Positions 1 to 8,625 are shown, counted from the first letter of the stretch. The stretch: 44,908 nt of DNA from Coprosoma sp963660615 (GCA_963660615.1 CAVKYE010000010.1:1-44908), one strand, 5' to 3'. Translations and numbers: made by a program. Notes: generated from the sequence alone by a model not told the origin.

Positions 1-994
1 ATACTATATATATGCCAAAGACAATGCTGGAAACATTTCATATAAGTCCATAAAAATAATTAGTTTAGACCCTCCAACCTGCACAATAAACGTATCATCA
101 GGAACATTAGGTGAAAATAGTTGGTACAAAAGTAATGTAACCCTAACTATGAAAACAACCGGAACCGTTACAAAAAAAGGGCTTGCTACCACCCAAAAAT
201 CTACCAACAATCTAGTAACCGTCACCCAAAAAAATGATACAAAATCAATAACCTACTATGGATATGTTGAAAACGAAGCTGGAAGTAGTACATGTTCAAA
301 AACCATCAAAAAAGATGCCACAAAACCAACTTGTACATGGAGTGGTGAATCAACAACTTGGACAAAAAATAATAGAACTATAAAAGTAACCGGAAGCGAC
401 AGCACATCAGGTATGAACACATCATACCAAACAAAAAGTTTTCCATATACTTCAACCAAGAAAACCGCCAGTCTATCATATACCATCAAAGATAAAGCTG
501 GAAATACAAATACATGTTCCAAAACCGCCAACATATACGTTGATAAAACTGCCCCAGTATGCGGTGAAGGAGAGTGTGCCTCTACAGGAAACTGTGGTGT
601 AGATGCCGGAAGTGCTGGACTATCATCGAGAAGTTGCGGAACAACCTTCTGGATGAAAGCAAGCGATGCCGATAGTGGAATAAAGGCAGTCTACTCAAGA
701 CACTGCTACCACAAAATAAAAGGAAGTGTCCAAACAGCAGTAGAATGGGGACAATCATGTGGAGGTCTAGACGGAAACAATGATACTTTGAAAAATTGGT
801 TAACCAGCAACAAAAGTTTTTCAAAAGCTTACTTTGTAAGCGGTAAAGCCGCTCATGGATTAAACGCCAACAACGCCAGAGTCATCTTCCAATTTAAAAT
901 AGTCGACAATGCCGGAAACGAAAAAGTATGTGGTACGCACGCAAAATCAGTAAGTGCAAATACAAGTGAATGTCCATCAGGAACTGGATTTTAA
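1..994 (+). CDS. Ig-like repeat surface protein, 5' end cut off by the window
   Basis: The reading frame is open from base 2 to the TAA at 992, so the gene starts outside the window; the ATG at 149 is internal. The visible part (about 330 aa) is a string of Ig-like/DUF5011-type beta-sandwich modules with recurring DKAGNT and VENEAGS turns and several Cys pairs, typical of secreted Firmicutes proteins. It closely resembles residues about 275-665 of the protein at 4089-6086, and bases 1-55 are identical to 4913-4967. Its missing N-terminus is therefore probably also a prepilin leader; this is inferred. The stop overlaps the ribosome-binding site of the enolase gene, which suggests coupled translation. 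Function unknown; probably an exported adhesin or minor-pilin subunit. Confidence 0.8.
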   Translation, partial: YYIYAKDNAGNISYKSIKIISLDPPTCTINVSSGTLGENSWYKSNVTLTMKTTGTVTKKGLATTQKSTNNLVTVTQKNDTKSITYYGYVENEAGSSTCSKTIKKDATKPTCTWSGESTTWTKNNRTIKVTGSDSTSGMNTSYQTKSFPYTSTKKTASLSYTIKDKAGNTNTCSKTANIYVDKTAPVCGEGECASTGNCGVDAGSAGLSSRSCGTTFWMKASDADSGIKAVYSRHCYHKIKGSVQTAVEWGQSCGGLDGNNDTLKNWLTSNKSFSKAYFVSGKAAHGLNANNARVIFQFKIVDNAGNEKVCGTHAKSVSANTSECPSGTGF

Positions 995-1008
995 AGGAGA
1001 GTGAAAAA

Positions 1009-2244
1009 ATGTCAAAAATAACAAACATAAAAGCAAGAGAAATATTAGATTCAAGAGGAAACCCAACCGTATGGGCTGAGGTAACCCTAGAAAGCGGAAT
1101 AAAAGAAAGCGCCAGCGTTCCAAGCGGAGCCTCAACCGGAACTAAAGAAGCCCTAGAACTTAGAGATAACGATGAAAGATACCTAGGAAAAGGCGTCCTA
1201 AAAGCCGTAAACAACGTAAATACCATCATTAAAAACAAATTAATTGGAATGGAAGCAAATAACCAAAAACTAATTGATGAAACCCTAATAAAACTAGATG
1301 GAACCAAAGACAAAAGTAATCTAGGAGCCAACGCCATCTTGGCTGTTTCCCTAGCTACCTACAAAGCAAGTGCCAAAGAACAAAATAAGCCATTATATAA
1401 ACATGTAGGAGAAGGAACCATCCTTCCAAAACCAATGATGAACATCTTAAATGGCGGAATGCACGCCGATAATGGACTAGACTTCCAAGAATTCATGATA
1501 GTACCAAATGCAAACACCATAAAAGAAAGAATAAGAATAGGAAGTGAAATATTTCACAACCTAAAACAAGTCCTAAAAGAAAAAGGTTACAACACAAACG
1601 TTGGAGACGAAGGAGGCTTCGCCCCAAACTTTAAAACAAACAAAGAAGCCCTAGATGCCATAACAAAAGCCATCGAAAAAGCAGGATACACACCAAAAAA
1701 AGACGTAAACATCGCCATCGACGTTGCCGCATCAGAATTCTATCAAAATGGCGTATATAACCTAAAAGGTGAAGGACGCACCCTAACAACCGACGAATTA
1801 ATAAACTACTATGAAAATTTAATAAAAGAATATCCAATTATCTCCATAGAAGACCCCGTAGACGAAAACGATTGGGAAGGTTTCACCAAAATAACCAATC
1901 TCCTAGGAGAAAAAATTCAACTAGTTGGAGACGACCTATTCGTAACAAATAAAAAATATTTGCAAAAAGGAATAGACCTAAAAGCAGGGAACGCCATCCT
2001 AATAAAAATGAACCAAATAGGAACTATCTCAGAAACCCTAGAAACAATAGAACTTGCCAAACAAAACGGCTACAAAACAATAATATCTCATAGAAGCGGT
2101 GAAACAGAAGACACCTCAATAGCAGACCTCGCAGTAGGACTAAACCTTTGTCAAATAAAAACAGGATCACTATCTAGAACCGATAGAATATGTAAGTACA
2201 ATCGCCTAATGCAAATAGAAGAAGAAATAGAAAATGAAAAATAA
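1009..2244 (+). CDS. eno: Enolase (phosphopyruvate hydratase)
   Basis: Converts 2-phosphoglycerate to phosphoenolpyruvate in glycolysis, in the cytoplasm. Key elements are present: the catalytic loop VGDEGGFAP, metal ligands in AIDVAASEF, ISIEDP and LVGDD, the lysine in ILIKMNQIGT and the loop SHRSGETEDT, ending with KTGSLSRTDR. At 411 aa it is slightly shorter than the usual 425-435 aa. The start is the ATG at 1009, preceded by AAAGGAGA; upstream in-frame ATGs lie inside the previous gene. The last 11 bases overlap the next gene. The odd point is context: a glycolytic enzyme lies between two surface-protein genes and is tightly packed with both. Surface-displayed enolase is known in Gram-positives, but no export signal is visible here. 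Confidence 0.95.
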   Translation: MSKITNIKAREILDSRGNPTVWAEVTLESGIKESASVPSGASTGTKEALELRDNDERYLGKGVLKAVNNVNTIIKNKLIGMEANNQKLIDETLIKLDGTKDKSNLGANAILAVSLATYKASAKEQNKPLYKHVGEGTILPKPMMNILNGGMHADNGLDFQEFMIVPNANTIKERIRIGSEIFHNLKQVLKEKGYNTNVGDEGGFAPNFKTNKEALDAITKAIEKAGYTPKKDVNIAIDVAASEFYQNGVYNLKGEGRTLTTDELINYYENLIKEYPIISIEDPVDENDWEGFTKITNLLGEKIQLVGDDLFVTNKKYLQKGIDLKAGNAILIKMNQIGTISETLETIELAKQNGYKTIISHRSGETEDTSIADLAVGLNLCQIKTGSLSRTDRICKYNRLMQIEEEIENEK

Positions 2245-4045
2245 AGGATTCACATTAATCGAACTAATAGGTGTAATTGTACTATTAAGCCTAATGGCCA
2301 TAATAATAATTCCAAGCGTTGCCAAACAATTAAAAAGTGGTAAAGAAAAAGCTGATAGTCTAACCAAAGAATCAATAATCTTAGCCGCTAAAAGTTGGGG
2401 AGTAGATAATAAAAATAAAATGCCAGACAAATCAGGAACCAAAAAAGTTTACCTAACCGATCTTCAAAGCCAAGGCTACATAGATAAAGATTTAAAAACC
2501 CCAAGTACAGGAGAAAAAATAGAAAATATATGTGTTGTTATAAATAATACATCAGGAGATAAAGCCAAAAGAAACGTATATGACTATACATATCAATCCG
2601 ACTGCGTAAAAACAGAACCATACATGATGGCAAGAGATACATCTAAAGCCTTCTGGCAATCTACTTATAATAGAAAAATATCAACCGTAGACATTTTAAC
2701 AAATACAGAAATACCAAGTAATGCCGTAGAGTCATGGGATGTATCCTATAATCAAAATAAGTCCGTCATAGCCTATATAGTAGATGATCCTGAAAATGAA
2801 GGCATGTATAAACTTTATATAGGTGGTGATGGAGGCGTAATAGCCCCAGCTAATTCATCTTATTTGTTTAATGGAGTAAAACCAACGGGCTTTGAAGTAT
2901 ATTATGATACATTTACTGCAACAACATCAATGAATTTAGCAAACTTAGATACATCAAGAGTAACAGATATGAGTGGTATGTTTTATTATTGCCGCAGTCT
3001 TACTAGTTTAGATGTAAGTAACTTTGATACAAGTAAAGTAACAAATATGAGTAATATGTTTGCTGTTTGTCAAAACTTGACCAGTTTAGATTTAAGTAAC
3101 TTTGATACAAGCAAAGTAACAGATATGAGTTATATGTTTTCTAGTTGCAGCAGTCTCACTAGTTTAGATGTAAGCAACTTTGATACAAGTAATGTAACAG
3201 ATATGAATTCTATGTTTGAATATTGCAGCAGCCTCACCAGTTTAAATGTAAGTAACTTTGATACAAGTAATGTAATAGATATGAATTCTATGTTTGAATA
3301 TTGCAGTAGCCTCACCAGTTTAAATGTAAGTAACTTTGATACAAGCAAAGTAACAGATATGAGTAATATGTTTGCTGTTTGTCAAAACTTGACCAGTTTA
3401 GATTTAAGTAACTTTGATACAAGCAAAGTAACAGATATGAGTTATATGTTTTCTAGTTGCAGCAGTCTCACTAGTTTAGATGTAAGCAACTTTGATACAA
3501 GTAATGTAACAGATATGAATTCTATGTTTGAATATTGCAGCAGCCTCACCAGTTTAAATGTAAGTAACTTTGATACAAGTAATGTAATAGATATGAATTC
3601 TATGTTTGAATATTGCAGTAGCCTCACCAGTTTAAATGTAAGTAACTTTGATACAAGTAATGTAACATATATGAGTTATATGTTTTCTGATTGCAGCAGT
3701 CTTACAAGTTTAGATGTGAGTAAATTTGATACAGGTAAAGTAACAGATATGAGGTTAATGTTTTCTGATTGCAGCAGTCTTACTAGTTTAGATGTAAGCA
3801 ACTTTGATACAAGCAAAGTAACAAATATGTATTCTATGTTTTATAATTGCCGCGGTCTCACTAAACTAAACTTATGCTCATTTGATACTTCAAAGGTAAC
3901 AAGTATGAGTTATATGTTTCAGCGTACATCTAAATTAACTGCAATCTATGTAGGCTCTAAATGGGATACCTCATCCGCATCAACAACAAATATGTTTTCG
4001 AGTAGTGGAACCTCATCAGTAACAAAAGGACAATGCAAATTGTAA
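2234..4045 (+). CDS. Prepilin-like protein fused to BspA-type (DUF285) repeats
   Basis: A 603-aa protein. Residues 1-30 form a class III (type IV prepilin) leader: MKNKGFTLIELIGVIV, with a cleavage Gly, Phe at +1 and Glu at +5, then a hydrophobic helix. Residues about 30-230 form a pilin-like/unknown region. From about residue 236 there are about thirteen 26-residue repeats of the form SLTSLDVSNFDTSKVTDMS-MF--C, the BspA/DUF285 leucine-rich surface repeat. The start overlaps the enolase stop by 11 bases. By family knowledge the leader would be cut by a prepilin peptidase and the protein assembled into, or anchored by, a type IV pilus-like machine, displaying the repeat domain outside; that role is inferred. 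The repeats carry a recent 312-bp duplication. Confidence 0.85.
   Translation: MKNKGFTLIELIGVIVLLSLMAIIIIPSVAKQLKSGKEKADSLTKESIILAAKSWGVDNKNKMPDKSGTKKVYLTDLQSQGYIDKDLKTPSTGEKIENICVVINNTSGDKAKRNVYDYTYQSDCVKTEPYMMARDTSKAFWQSTYNRKISTVDILTNTEIPSNAVESWDVSYNQNKSVIAYIVDDPENEGMYKLYIGGDGGVIAPANSSYLFNGVKPTGFEVYYDTFTATTSMNLANLDTSRVTDMSGMFYYCRSLTSLDVSNFDTSKVTNMSNMFAVCQNLTSLDLSNFDTSKVTDMSYMFSSCSSLTSLDVSNFDTSNVTDMNSMFEYCSSLTSLNVSNFDTSNVIDMNSMFEYCSSLTSLNVSNFDTSKVTDMSNMFAVCQNLTSLDLSNFDTSKVTDMSYMFSSCSSLTSLDVSNFDTSNVTDMNSMFEYCSSLTSLNVSNFDTSNVIDMNSMFEYCSSLTSLNVSNFDTSNVTYMSYMFSDCSSLTSLDVSKFDTGKVTDMRLMFSDCSSLTSLDVSNFDTSKVTNMYSMFYNCRGLTKLNLCSFDTSKVTSMSYMFQRTSKLTAIYVGSKWDTSSASTTNMFSSSGTSSVTKGQCKL
2940..3990 (+). 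repeat. 78-bp (26-codon) BspA/DUF285 tandem repeat block
   Basis: About thirteen in-frame units of 78 bp encode the DUF285 motif with an invariant Asn-Phe-Asp-Thr-Ser and Met-Phe-x-x-Cys core. Units near the ends are diverged and those in the middle nearly identical, as expected for expansion and contraction by slippage or recombination. Confidence 0.9.
3045..3656 (+). repeat. Exact 312-bp-period segmental duplication within the repeats
   Basis: Bases 3045-3344 reappear without a difference at 3357-3656. The offset of 312 bp equals four 78-bp units. The flanks differ (AAA versus AAG just before, AAAG versus TAATG after), so this is a recent four-unit block duplication that keeps the frame. 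Confidence 0.9.
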
Positions 4046-4088
4046 GTTAAAAATAATTTGCAAATATATCATAAAAGGAGTGAAAAAA

Positions 4089-6086
4089 ATGAAAAATAAA
4101 GGATTCACACTAACAGAAATACTAGCTGTAATAGTAATCATTTCACTATTAACGCTACTAGTAACCCCAACTATCATTAATAAACTAAAAACAAATAAAG
4201 ATAAAACCGAAGAGACTCAAAACAAACTCCTTTTTGAAGCTACTAGTGAATATACCGATGCAAACAAAGACAAATATCCATCAGTAAATAATAGTACATA
4301 CTGTATAAGTATAAACACTTTAATTGAAAATGGATTTTTAAACGAAAACATCAAAGATGTCACAACAAAAGAAGAATTCAAACAAGAAGTAGTAATACAA
4401 GAGACAATTGATGATAAAGGAAATAAAACCTATAGTAGAAGTACACAAGATATTTGTTCTTCAAATCATAATAATAAATCAATAACTTTCGCAGTAAGCC
4501 CAGATAATAACACATGGTCTAAGAGCAAAAAAGTAACAATTTATTATCCGAATTTGCAAACCTATGGAAAATACTATAGTAAAGATAATGAAGATAACTA
4601 TCAAGTATCAAACAAAATAAAAAAAGATGTCACATTTACAAGTGAAGGAACCCTTTACGCCCAAATGACTGATACCCAAAATAATAAAATCATAAAAAAT
4701 TCCCAAAAAGTAGAAAAAATAGATACGACAAGCCCAGAAATAACCTTAAGTACTGTAAAAAGAGCAAAAGATAATCTAACTATAAATTTAACCGAAGATA
4801 AAAGTGGACTTTATGGTTACAGTGTCCAAACAAAAAAAGAAACCCCAAGCACATGGACAAAATTAAACAGTGCAAAATCAAAAACCATAACCCTATCTAA
4901 AGAGACAGGAACATACTATATATATGCCAAAGACAATGCTGGAAACATTTCATATAAGTCCATAAAAGTTGTAGTTTATGATCCTCCAACATGTACTATA
5001 ACCATAAAAGGTAATCAAAATAATGGATGGTATAATGGAAACGTAACAGTAACCATGAAAGAAGAAGGACAAGAAATCACAAAAAAAGGCCTTGCTCAAA
5101 CTAAAAACTCAACCAACGGTAAAACAGAAGTAACTCATAGTATAGATGGTGACAGTATAATCTATTATGGATATGTTGAAAACGAAGCGGGAAGTGCAAC
5201 CTGTCAAAGCACTACATTCAAAAAAGATTCCACAAAACCAGACATAACTAATATATTAAATAGTTCAAATGGTGCTTGGACAAATAAAAACGTTGTCATA
5301 ACTGCAAACATCACTGATAACCTATCTGGTGTAAAAGTAACTAACTATTCATATAACCAAGATGGAAGCAGTACAAAATCAGATTGGGATAGTGATTCAA
5401 CCAACACAAACGTAAAAGGAACATGGTCTGCTGAAAGAAACGACACAGTATACTTAGTTGCTGAAGATAATGCTGGAAACAAAAGTATAGTATCCGCAGG
5501 AAAAGTAAAAATAGATAAAACCGCTCCAACCTGCACAATCGCTATAACAAGCGGTAATACATGCTCAGGTGCAGATGGAAGAACGTGGTACACATCAGAT
5601 GTCACATTAAAAGTCGCAAGTGCTTCTGATAGTGCAAGTGGGGTAGATACAAGTTCATACAAAATGGATGATTACAATGGTGAGCAAAACAAAAGAATCA
5701 TGAACTGGGATGCCAAAGACCAAACCATAACTGGAAGAGTTAAAGACAAAGCTGGAAATGAAGGCAAATGTACAAAAACCGTAAGTAGAGATACTAAAGA
5801 TCCGTATTACGGAAGTAATGAAAGTTATAAAACAGGCAGCGAATATCATTATGTTATAGAACTAAAAGATGATACAAGTGGTATTTATGGTCATGGTTTA
5901 AGACATTCATACAATAATGGAAGTTCGTGGGGTAGTTGGTTAAACACCATAGATGACTATTTATATGATGATAATTGGATACATGAAGTTGCATATAATG
6001 ACCACGCATCAACTAGAGTAGAAACATGGATTAGCGATGTTGCCTGTCACAGCCCAGCCAATAAAACATGGTACTTTAGCTGGTAA
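4089..6086 (+). CDS. Prepilin-like protein with C-terminal Ig-like repeats
   Basis: A 665-aa protein. It begins MKNKGFTLTEILAVIVII, a type IV prepilin leader with Gly before the cut and Glu at +5, followed by a hydrophobic stretch to about residue 28. Residues 30-130 look like a pilin head. From about residue 135 there are Ig-like/DUF5011-type modules with KDNAGNIS, VENEAGS and EDNAGNK turns and Cys pairs. The start is the ATG at 4089, spaced correctly from AAAAGGAG; the in-frame GTG at 4080 lies inside that Shine-Dalgarno site. It is paralogous to the truncated gene at 1-994. Probably a large minor pilin or pseudopilin that displays adhesive modules; function inferred. Confidence 0.85.
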   Translation: MKNKGFTLTEILAVIVIISLLTLLVTPTIINKLKTNKDKTEETQNKLLFEATSEYTDANKDKYPSVNNSTYCISINTLIENGFLNENIKDVTTKEEFKQEVVIQETIDDKGNKTYSRSTQDICSSNHNNKSITFAVSPDNNTWSKSKKVTIYYPNLQTYGKYYSKDNEDNYQVSNKIKKDVTFTSEGTLYAQMTDTQNNKIIKNSQKVEKIDTTSPEITLSTVKRAKDNLTINLTEDKSGLYGYSVQTKKETPSTWTKLNSAKSKTITLSKETGTYYIYAKDNAGNISYKSIKVVVYDPPTCTITIKGNQNNGWYNGNVTVTMKEEGQEITKKGLAQTKNSTNGKTEVTHSIDGDSIIYYGYVENEAGSATCQSTTFKKDSTKPDITNILNSSNGAWTNKNVVITANITDNLSGVKVTNYSYNQDGSSTKSDWDSDSTNTNVKGTWSAERNDTVYLVAEDNAGNKSIVSAGKVKIDKTAPTCTIAITSGNTCSGADGRTWYTSDVTLKVASASDSASGVDTSSYKMDDYNGEQNKRIMNWDAKDQTITGRVKDKAGNEGKCTKTVSRDTKDPYYGSNESYKTGSEYHYVIELKDDTSGIYGHGLRHSYNNGSSWGSWLNTIDDYLYDDNWIHEVAYNDHASTRVETWISDVACHSPANKTWYFSW

Positions 6087-6100
6087 AAAGGAGAATAAAC

Positions 6101-6469
6101 ATGAAAAAAATATTACTAACATTATCAATAATAATTTTAATAACAAGCGGATGTGACAATAAAGAAACAAACAATACTGTAAAAGTTTCCAAAGAAAAAA
6201 TAGAGCAAACCCAAATAGATAACATAAAATTAGAAGGTAGTTACAATAACCGAGTTTTTAAAATAAAACTCACAAATACAAGCAAAAAAAATTACCTTAT
6301 TACCAGTGTAATAATGGAAACATATGATGAAAAAAATCAAAAAACCATAAACAAATTTGATGTATCCCAAATACTAGAATCTAAAAAAAGTACCGAAATG
6401 TCATTCATGAAAGATATAAATGATGTTCAAAAAATAAAATATAAAATAACAAAAGAAGAGATAAAGTGA
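6101..6469 (+). CDS. Small lipoprotein, FxLYD-like beta-sandwich
   Basis: A 122-aa protein with a signal peptide (MKKILLTLSIIILITSGC) ending in a lipobox-like Thr-Ser-Gly-Cys, so the Cys is the probable lipid-modified residue. The mature part has a FKIKLTNTSKKNY strand pair resembling extracellular FxLYD-type domains. The start at 6101 has AAAGGAG 8 bases upstream. It follows the prepilin/Ig gene by 14 bases and is probably the last gene of that operon, ending in the terminator whose loop contains its stop codon. The protein at 12100-12495 has a similar design. Function unknown; likely an accessory to the surface locus. Confidence 0.7.
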   Translation: MKKILLTLSIIILITSGCDNKETNNTVKVSKEKIEQTQIDNIKLEGSYNNRVFKIKLTNTSKKNYLITSVIMETYDEKNQKTINKFDVSQILESKKSTEMSFMKDINDVQKIKYKITKEEIK

Positions 6470-6483
6470 AAACTTTATCTCTT
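6456..6483. terminator. Bidirectional terminator between lipoprotein and rnj
   Basis: A perfect 11-bp inverted repeat (6456-6466 with 6473-6483, loop 6467-6472) lies between convergent genes. T-rich sequence follows on both strands (TTTAATATATT on plus, TTTTGTTATTTT on minus). Confidence 0.75.
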
Positions 6484-6490
6484 TAATATA

Positions 6491-8176
6491 TTATTTAACT
6501 TTAACATCCTTTTTAACATCCATAATTATTGGTAAAATAATAGGTCTTCTTCCAGTTTGATTACTAATATAACTAGAAAGCTCATTTATTATTTCAGACT
6601 TAACCTCCGAATAATTAACGCCAGTTTTAATTACTTTATTTATTTTATCCTTACACATTCTTTCTAATTTCTTCAGTAAATCAATATTTTCATTGACTGT
6701 AACAAACCCTCTAGTAATAATATTTGGATTATTTAAAAGTTTGTGACTCTTAGTATCAATGTTAGCAATTACAACAACAATACCATCATTAGCCATAACT
6801 TTACGATCTTTCATAACTGCATTACTAACATCACCAATACGATTACCATCAACATAAACATCACCAGCAGTAATCTTACCACCACGTCTAACCATGCCAT
6901 CTTTTAAAATAAGAACATCACCATTAGTATTAATGAAAGTATTTTCACGAGGAATACCACATTCAACCGCTAAATCAGTATGAGTTTTAAGCATCCTATA
7001 TTCACCATGGAATGGCATAAAATATTTTGGCTTAATAAGTCTAAGCATAAGTTTAAGTTCATCTTGATTACCATGACCACTAGTATGAATATCACTTAAA
7101 GAAGTATTAGTATATACTGTAACGCCTTTCAAATATAACTTATTAATAGTCCTAGAAATACTAACTGCATTACCAGGAATAGCAGAAGAAGAGAAGACAA
7201 CAACATCATCATCCCTAAGTTTAATCTGTCTAAAAGTTCCAGAAGCAATTCTACTCAAAGCCGCAAGTGGCTCACCTTGACTTCCTGTACACAAAAGACA
7301 AATCTTATTAGAAGGGTACTTACTAGCTTCTTCAGGCTCAATAAATATATCCTTATGTTTAATATAACCGCCCTCAATAGAAATCTCAATATTATTAACC
7401 ATACTTCTACCAAAGACACATATCTTTCTTCCATGACGTTTACAAGTATCAACAATATGCTTAAGTCTATAAATATTAGAAGCAAACGTCGCAATAATAA
7501 TACGACTATTATGCTTATTAAATAACTCCTCTAAAGCCTCATCAACCTTAGATTCACTATTACTCATTCCAGGACTCAAAGCATTAGTACTATCACTCAT
7601 AAGTAAAGTAACGCCTTCCTCACCAAGCTTAGCCATCTTATGAATATTAGCCATAGGACCAATAGGAGTCAAATCAAACTTAAAATCTCCAGTAGTAACA
7701 ACATTACCATTAGGTGTATGCACACACATACCATGAGAATCAGGAATAGAGTGGGTAGTTCTAAAAAATTCAACACTCAAATATTTATACTTAAAAACAT
7801 CCTTTTCCGTATAAACATGAAGATTATTATACTTAATACCCCTATCTTCTAATTTTCTTCTAATAAGTCCAACCGCTTGATTAGGTGCATAAATATGAGG
7901 AATATCCACCATTTGTAATAAAAATGGAATACCACCAATATGATCCTCATGACCATGAGTTATAAAAAGCCCCTTAATCTTACTTTCATTTTGTTTAAGA
8001 AAAGTGAAATCAGGAATAACATAATCAATTCCCATCAAATCACTTTCCGGAAAAATAACTCCCGCATCAGAAATAATAATTTCATCCTTATGCATTACAC
8101 AATACATATTCTTTCCGACTTCACCGAGTCCGCCTAAAGCGAAAACTGCAGTTTCATCAGGTTTCAAAAAATTCAT
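6491..8176 (-). CDS. rnjA: Ribonuclease J
   Basis: A 561-aa metallo-beta-lactamase/beta-CASP ribonuclease, matching the usual length of RNase J (about 555 aa). It acts in the cytoplasm in mRNA decay and rRNA/mRNA maturation, with both endonuclease and 5' exonuclease activity in the family. The zinc motif THGHEDHIGG is at residues 73-82; LCTGSQGEP and HTSGHGNQDE motifs and PFHGEYRML follow, and a C-terminal domain is present. The start has AAAGGAG upstream on the minus strand, and a TTGCAA-17-TATAAT promoter lies 40-70 bases ahead. It is monocistronic and convergent with the lipoprotein. J1 versus J2 cannot be decided from one gene. Confidence 0.95.
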   Translation of the reverse strand: MNFLKPDETAVFALGGLGEVGKNMYCVMHKDEIIISDAGVIFPESDLMGIDYVIPDFTFLKQNESKIKGLFITHGHEDHIGGIPFLLQMVDIPHIYAPNQAVGLIRRKLEDRGIKYNNLHVYTEKDVFKYKYLSVEFFRTTHSIPDSHGMCVHTPNGNVVTTGDFKFDLTPIGPMANIHKMAKLGEEGVTLLMSDSTNALSPGMSNSESKVDEALEELFNKHNSRIIIATFASNIYRLKHIVDTCKRHGRKICVFGRSMVNNIEISIEGGYIKHKDIFIEPEEASKYPSNKICLLCTGSQGEPLAALSRIASGTFRQIKLRDDDVVVFSSSAIPGNAVSISRTINKLYLKGVTVYTNTSLSDIHTSGHGNQDELKLMLRLIKPKYFMPFHGEYRMLKTHTDLAVECGIPRENTFINTNGDVLILKDGMVRRGGKITAGDVYVDGNRIGDVSNAVMKDRKVMANDGIVVVIANIDTKSHKLLNNPNIITRGFVTVNENIDLLKKLERMCKDKINKVIKTGVNYSEVKSEIINELSSYISNQTGRRPIILPIIMDVKKDVKVK

Positions 8177-8216
8177 ATAAACTCCTTTCTTTAAGAATTA
8201 AAAACTGACTTATTAC

Positions 8217-8245
8217 ATTATATACTGTTTTTCTCATTTTTGCAA
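8217..8245 (-). promoter_or_regulatory. Promoter of rnjA
   Basis: Minus strand: TTGCAA at 8245-8240, 17-bp spacer, TATAAT at 8222-8217. Bases 8246-8397 between this and the next promoter hold nothing I can recognise. Confidence 0.75.
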
Positions 8246-8397
8246 GTTAACATGTTTAGTAAATTAAAAGGAACCATACAAAACTAAAATGTAAAACTAA
8301 AAATACTATAAAAAACTTAATCTATTAAAACTAAATTAAGCTTTTTATCAAAACATTTATGCCTAACATCAAAAAACAACCTTGCGTTAATTTAACC

Positions 8398-8426
8398 TTG
8401 CCACAAAAGTTAATCTGTAGTATAAT
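8398..8426 (+). promoter_or_regulatory. Promoter of the 25-aa hydrophobic peptide
   Basis: TTGCCA (8398-8403), 17-bp spacer, TATAAT (8421-8426). A start near 8433 would give an mRNA of about 260 nt ending at the terminator at 8649-8690. Confidence 0.75.
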
Positions 8427-8459
8427 TATTAATAGGGAAACTTAACTGTTTGAGTGTTT

Positions 8460-8484
8460 GCCTTCTTTCAAAAAGAAAGGAGGC
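8460..8484 (+). promoter_or_regulatory. Hairpin that sequesters the Shine-Dalgarno site
   Basis: 8460-8469 (GCCTTCTTTC) pairs along its whole length, with one G-U, with 8475-8484 (GAAAGGAGGC). The loop is AAAAA. The 3' arm is the ribosome-binding site of the small ORF at 8493, so the mRNA is expected to be poorly translated in this fold. Type I toxin mRNAs often show this. Confidence 0.75.
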
Positions 8485-8492
8485 TTGATAAT

Positions 8493-8570
8493 ATGAACAA
8501 AAAAGATTTTTTAATATTAACATTATTAATCATCATATTATTAATAGCCTTAATGTTCTATAAACAATAG
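8493..8570 (+). CDS. 25-aa hydrophobic peptide, candidate type I toxin
   Basis: A small ORF encoding Met-Asn-Lys-Lys-Asp, then one very hydrophobic helix (FLILTLLIIILLIALMFY), then Lys-Gln. It has charged ends and a single membrane span, like known type I toxins such as TxpA, BsrG or Fst, but no sequence match is recognised. It has a strong promoter at 8398-8426, a consensus but hairpin-locked AAAGGAGG site and its own terminator. An antisense promoter of near-consensus quality faces it from 8742. This is the architecture of a type I toxin mRNA; toxicity is inferred. It could instead be a small regulatory membrane peptide. Confidence 0.7.
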   Translation: MNKKDFLILTLLIIILLIALMFYKQ

Positions 8571-8590
8571 AATAACGCTATAGAAAACAA

Positions 8591-8625
8591 AAGCACTCAA
8601 TCTATTTAACTTAGATTAAGTGCTT
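8591..8625 (-). terminator. Minus-strand terminator of the antisense RNA
   Basis: A 14-bp stem (8591-8604 with 8612-8625) whose single irregular pair is G-U on the minus strand but C-A on the plus strand. A T-rich tail is present only on the minus side (TTGTTTTCT), so it acts in the minus direction. Confidence 0.65.

Noticed and set aside
149..994. ATG at 149 as the start of the first gene
   Set aside because: The frame is open back to base 2 and encodes the same Ig-like module seen at 4913 onward, so the ATG is internal to a gene that starts before the window.
3130..3627. Minus-strand ORFs with internal repeats
   Set aside because: They are antisense shadows of the BspA repeat region, with no ribosome-binding sites.
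2940..3990. Regular direct repeats as a possible CRISPR array
   Set aside because: The 78-bp units are contiguous, in frame, without unique spacers, and encode DUF285 repeats.
6467..6469. TGA read as Trp (Mollicute-type code)
   Set aside because: TGA ends several genes at conserved C-termini and directly before terminators or next starts, and TGG is the Trp codon throughout.
7277..8137. Several plus-strand ORFs of 65-82 codons
   Set aside because: They lie antisense within rnjA, have no ribosome-binding sites, and show the low-complexity composition expected from the opposite strand of AT-rich coding DNA.
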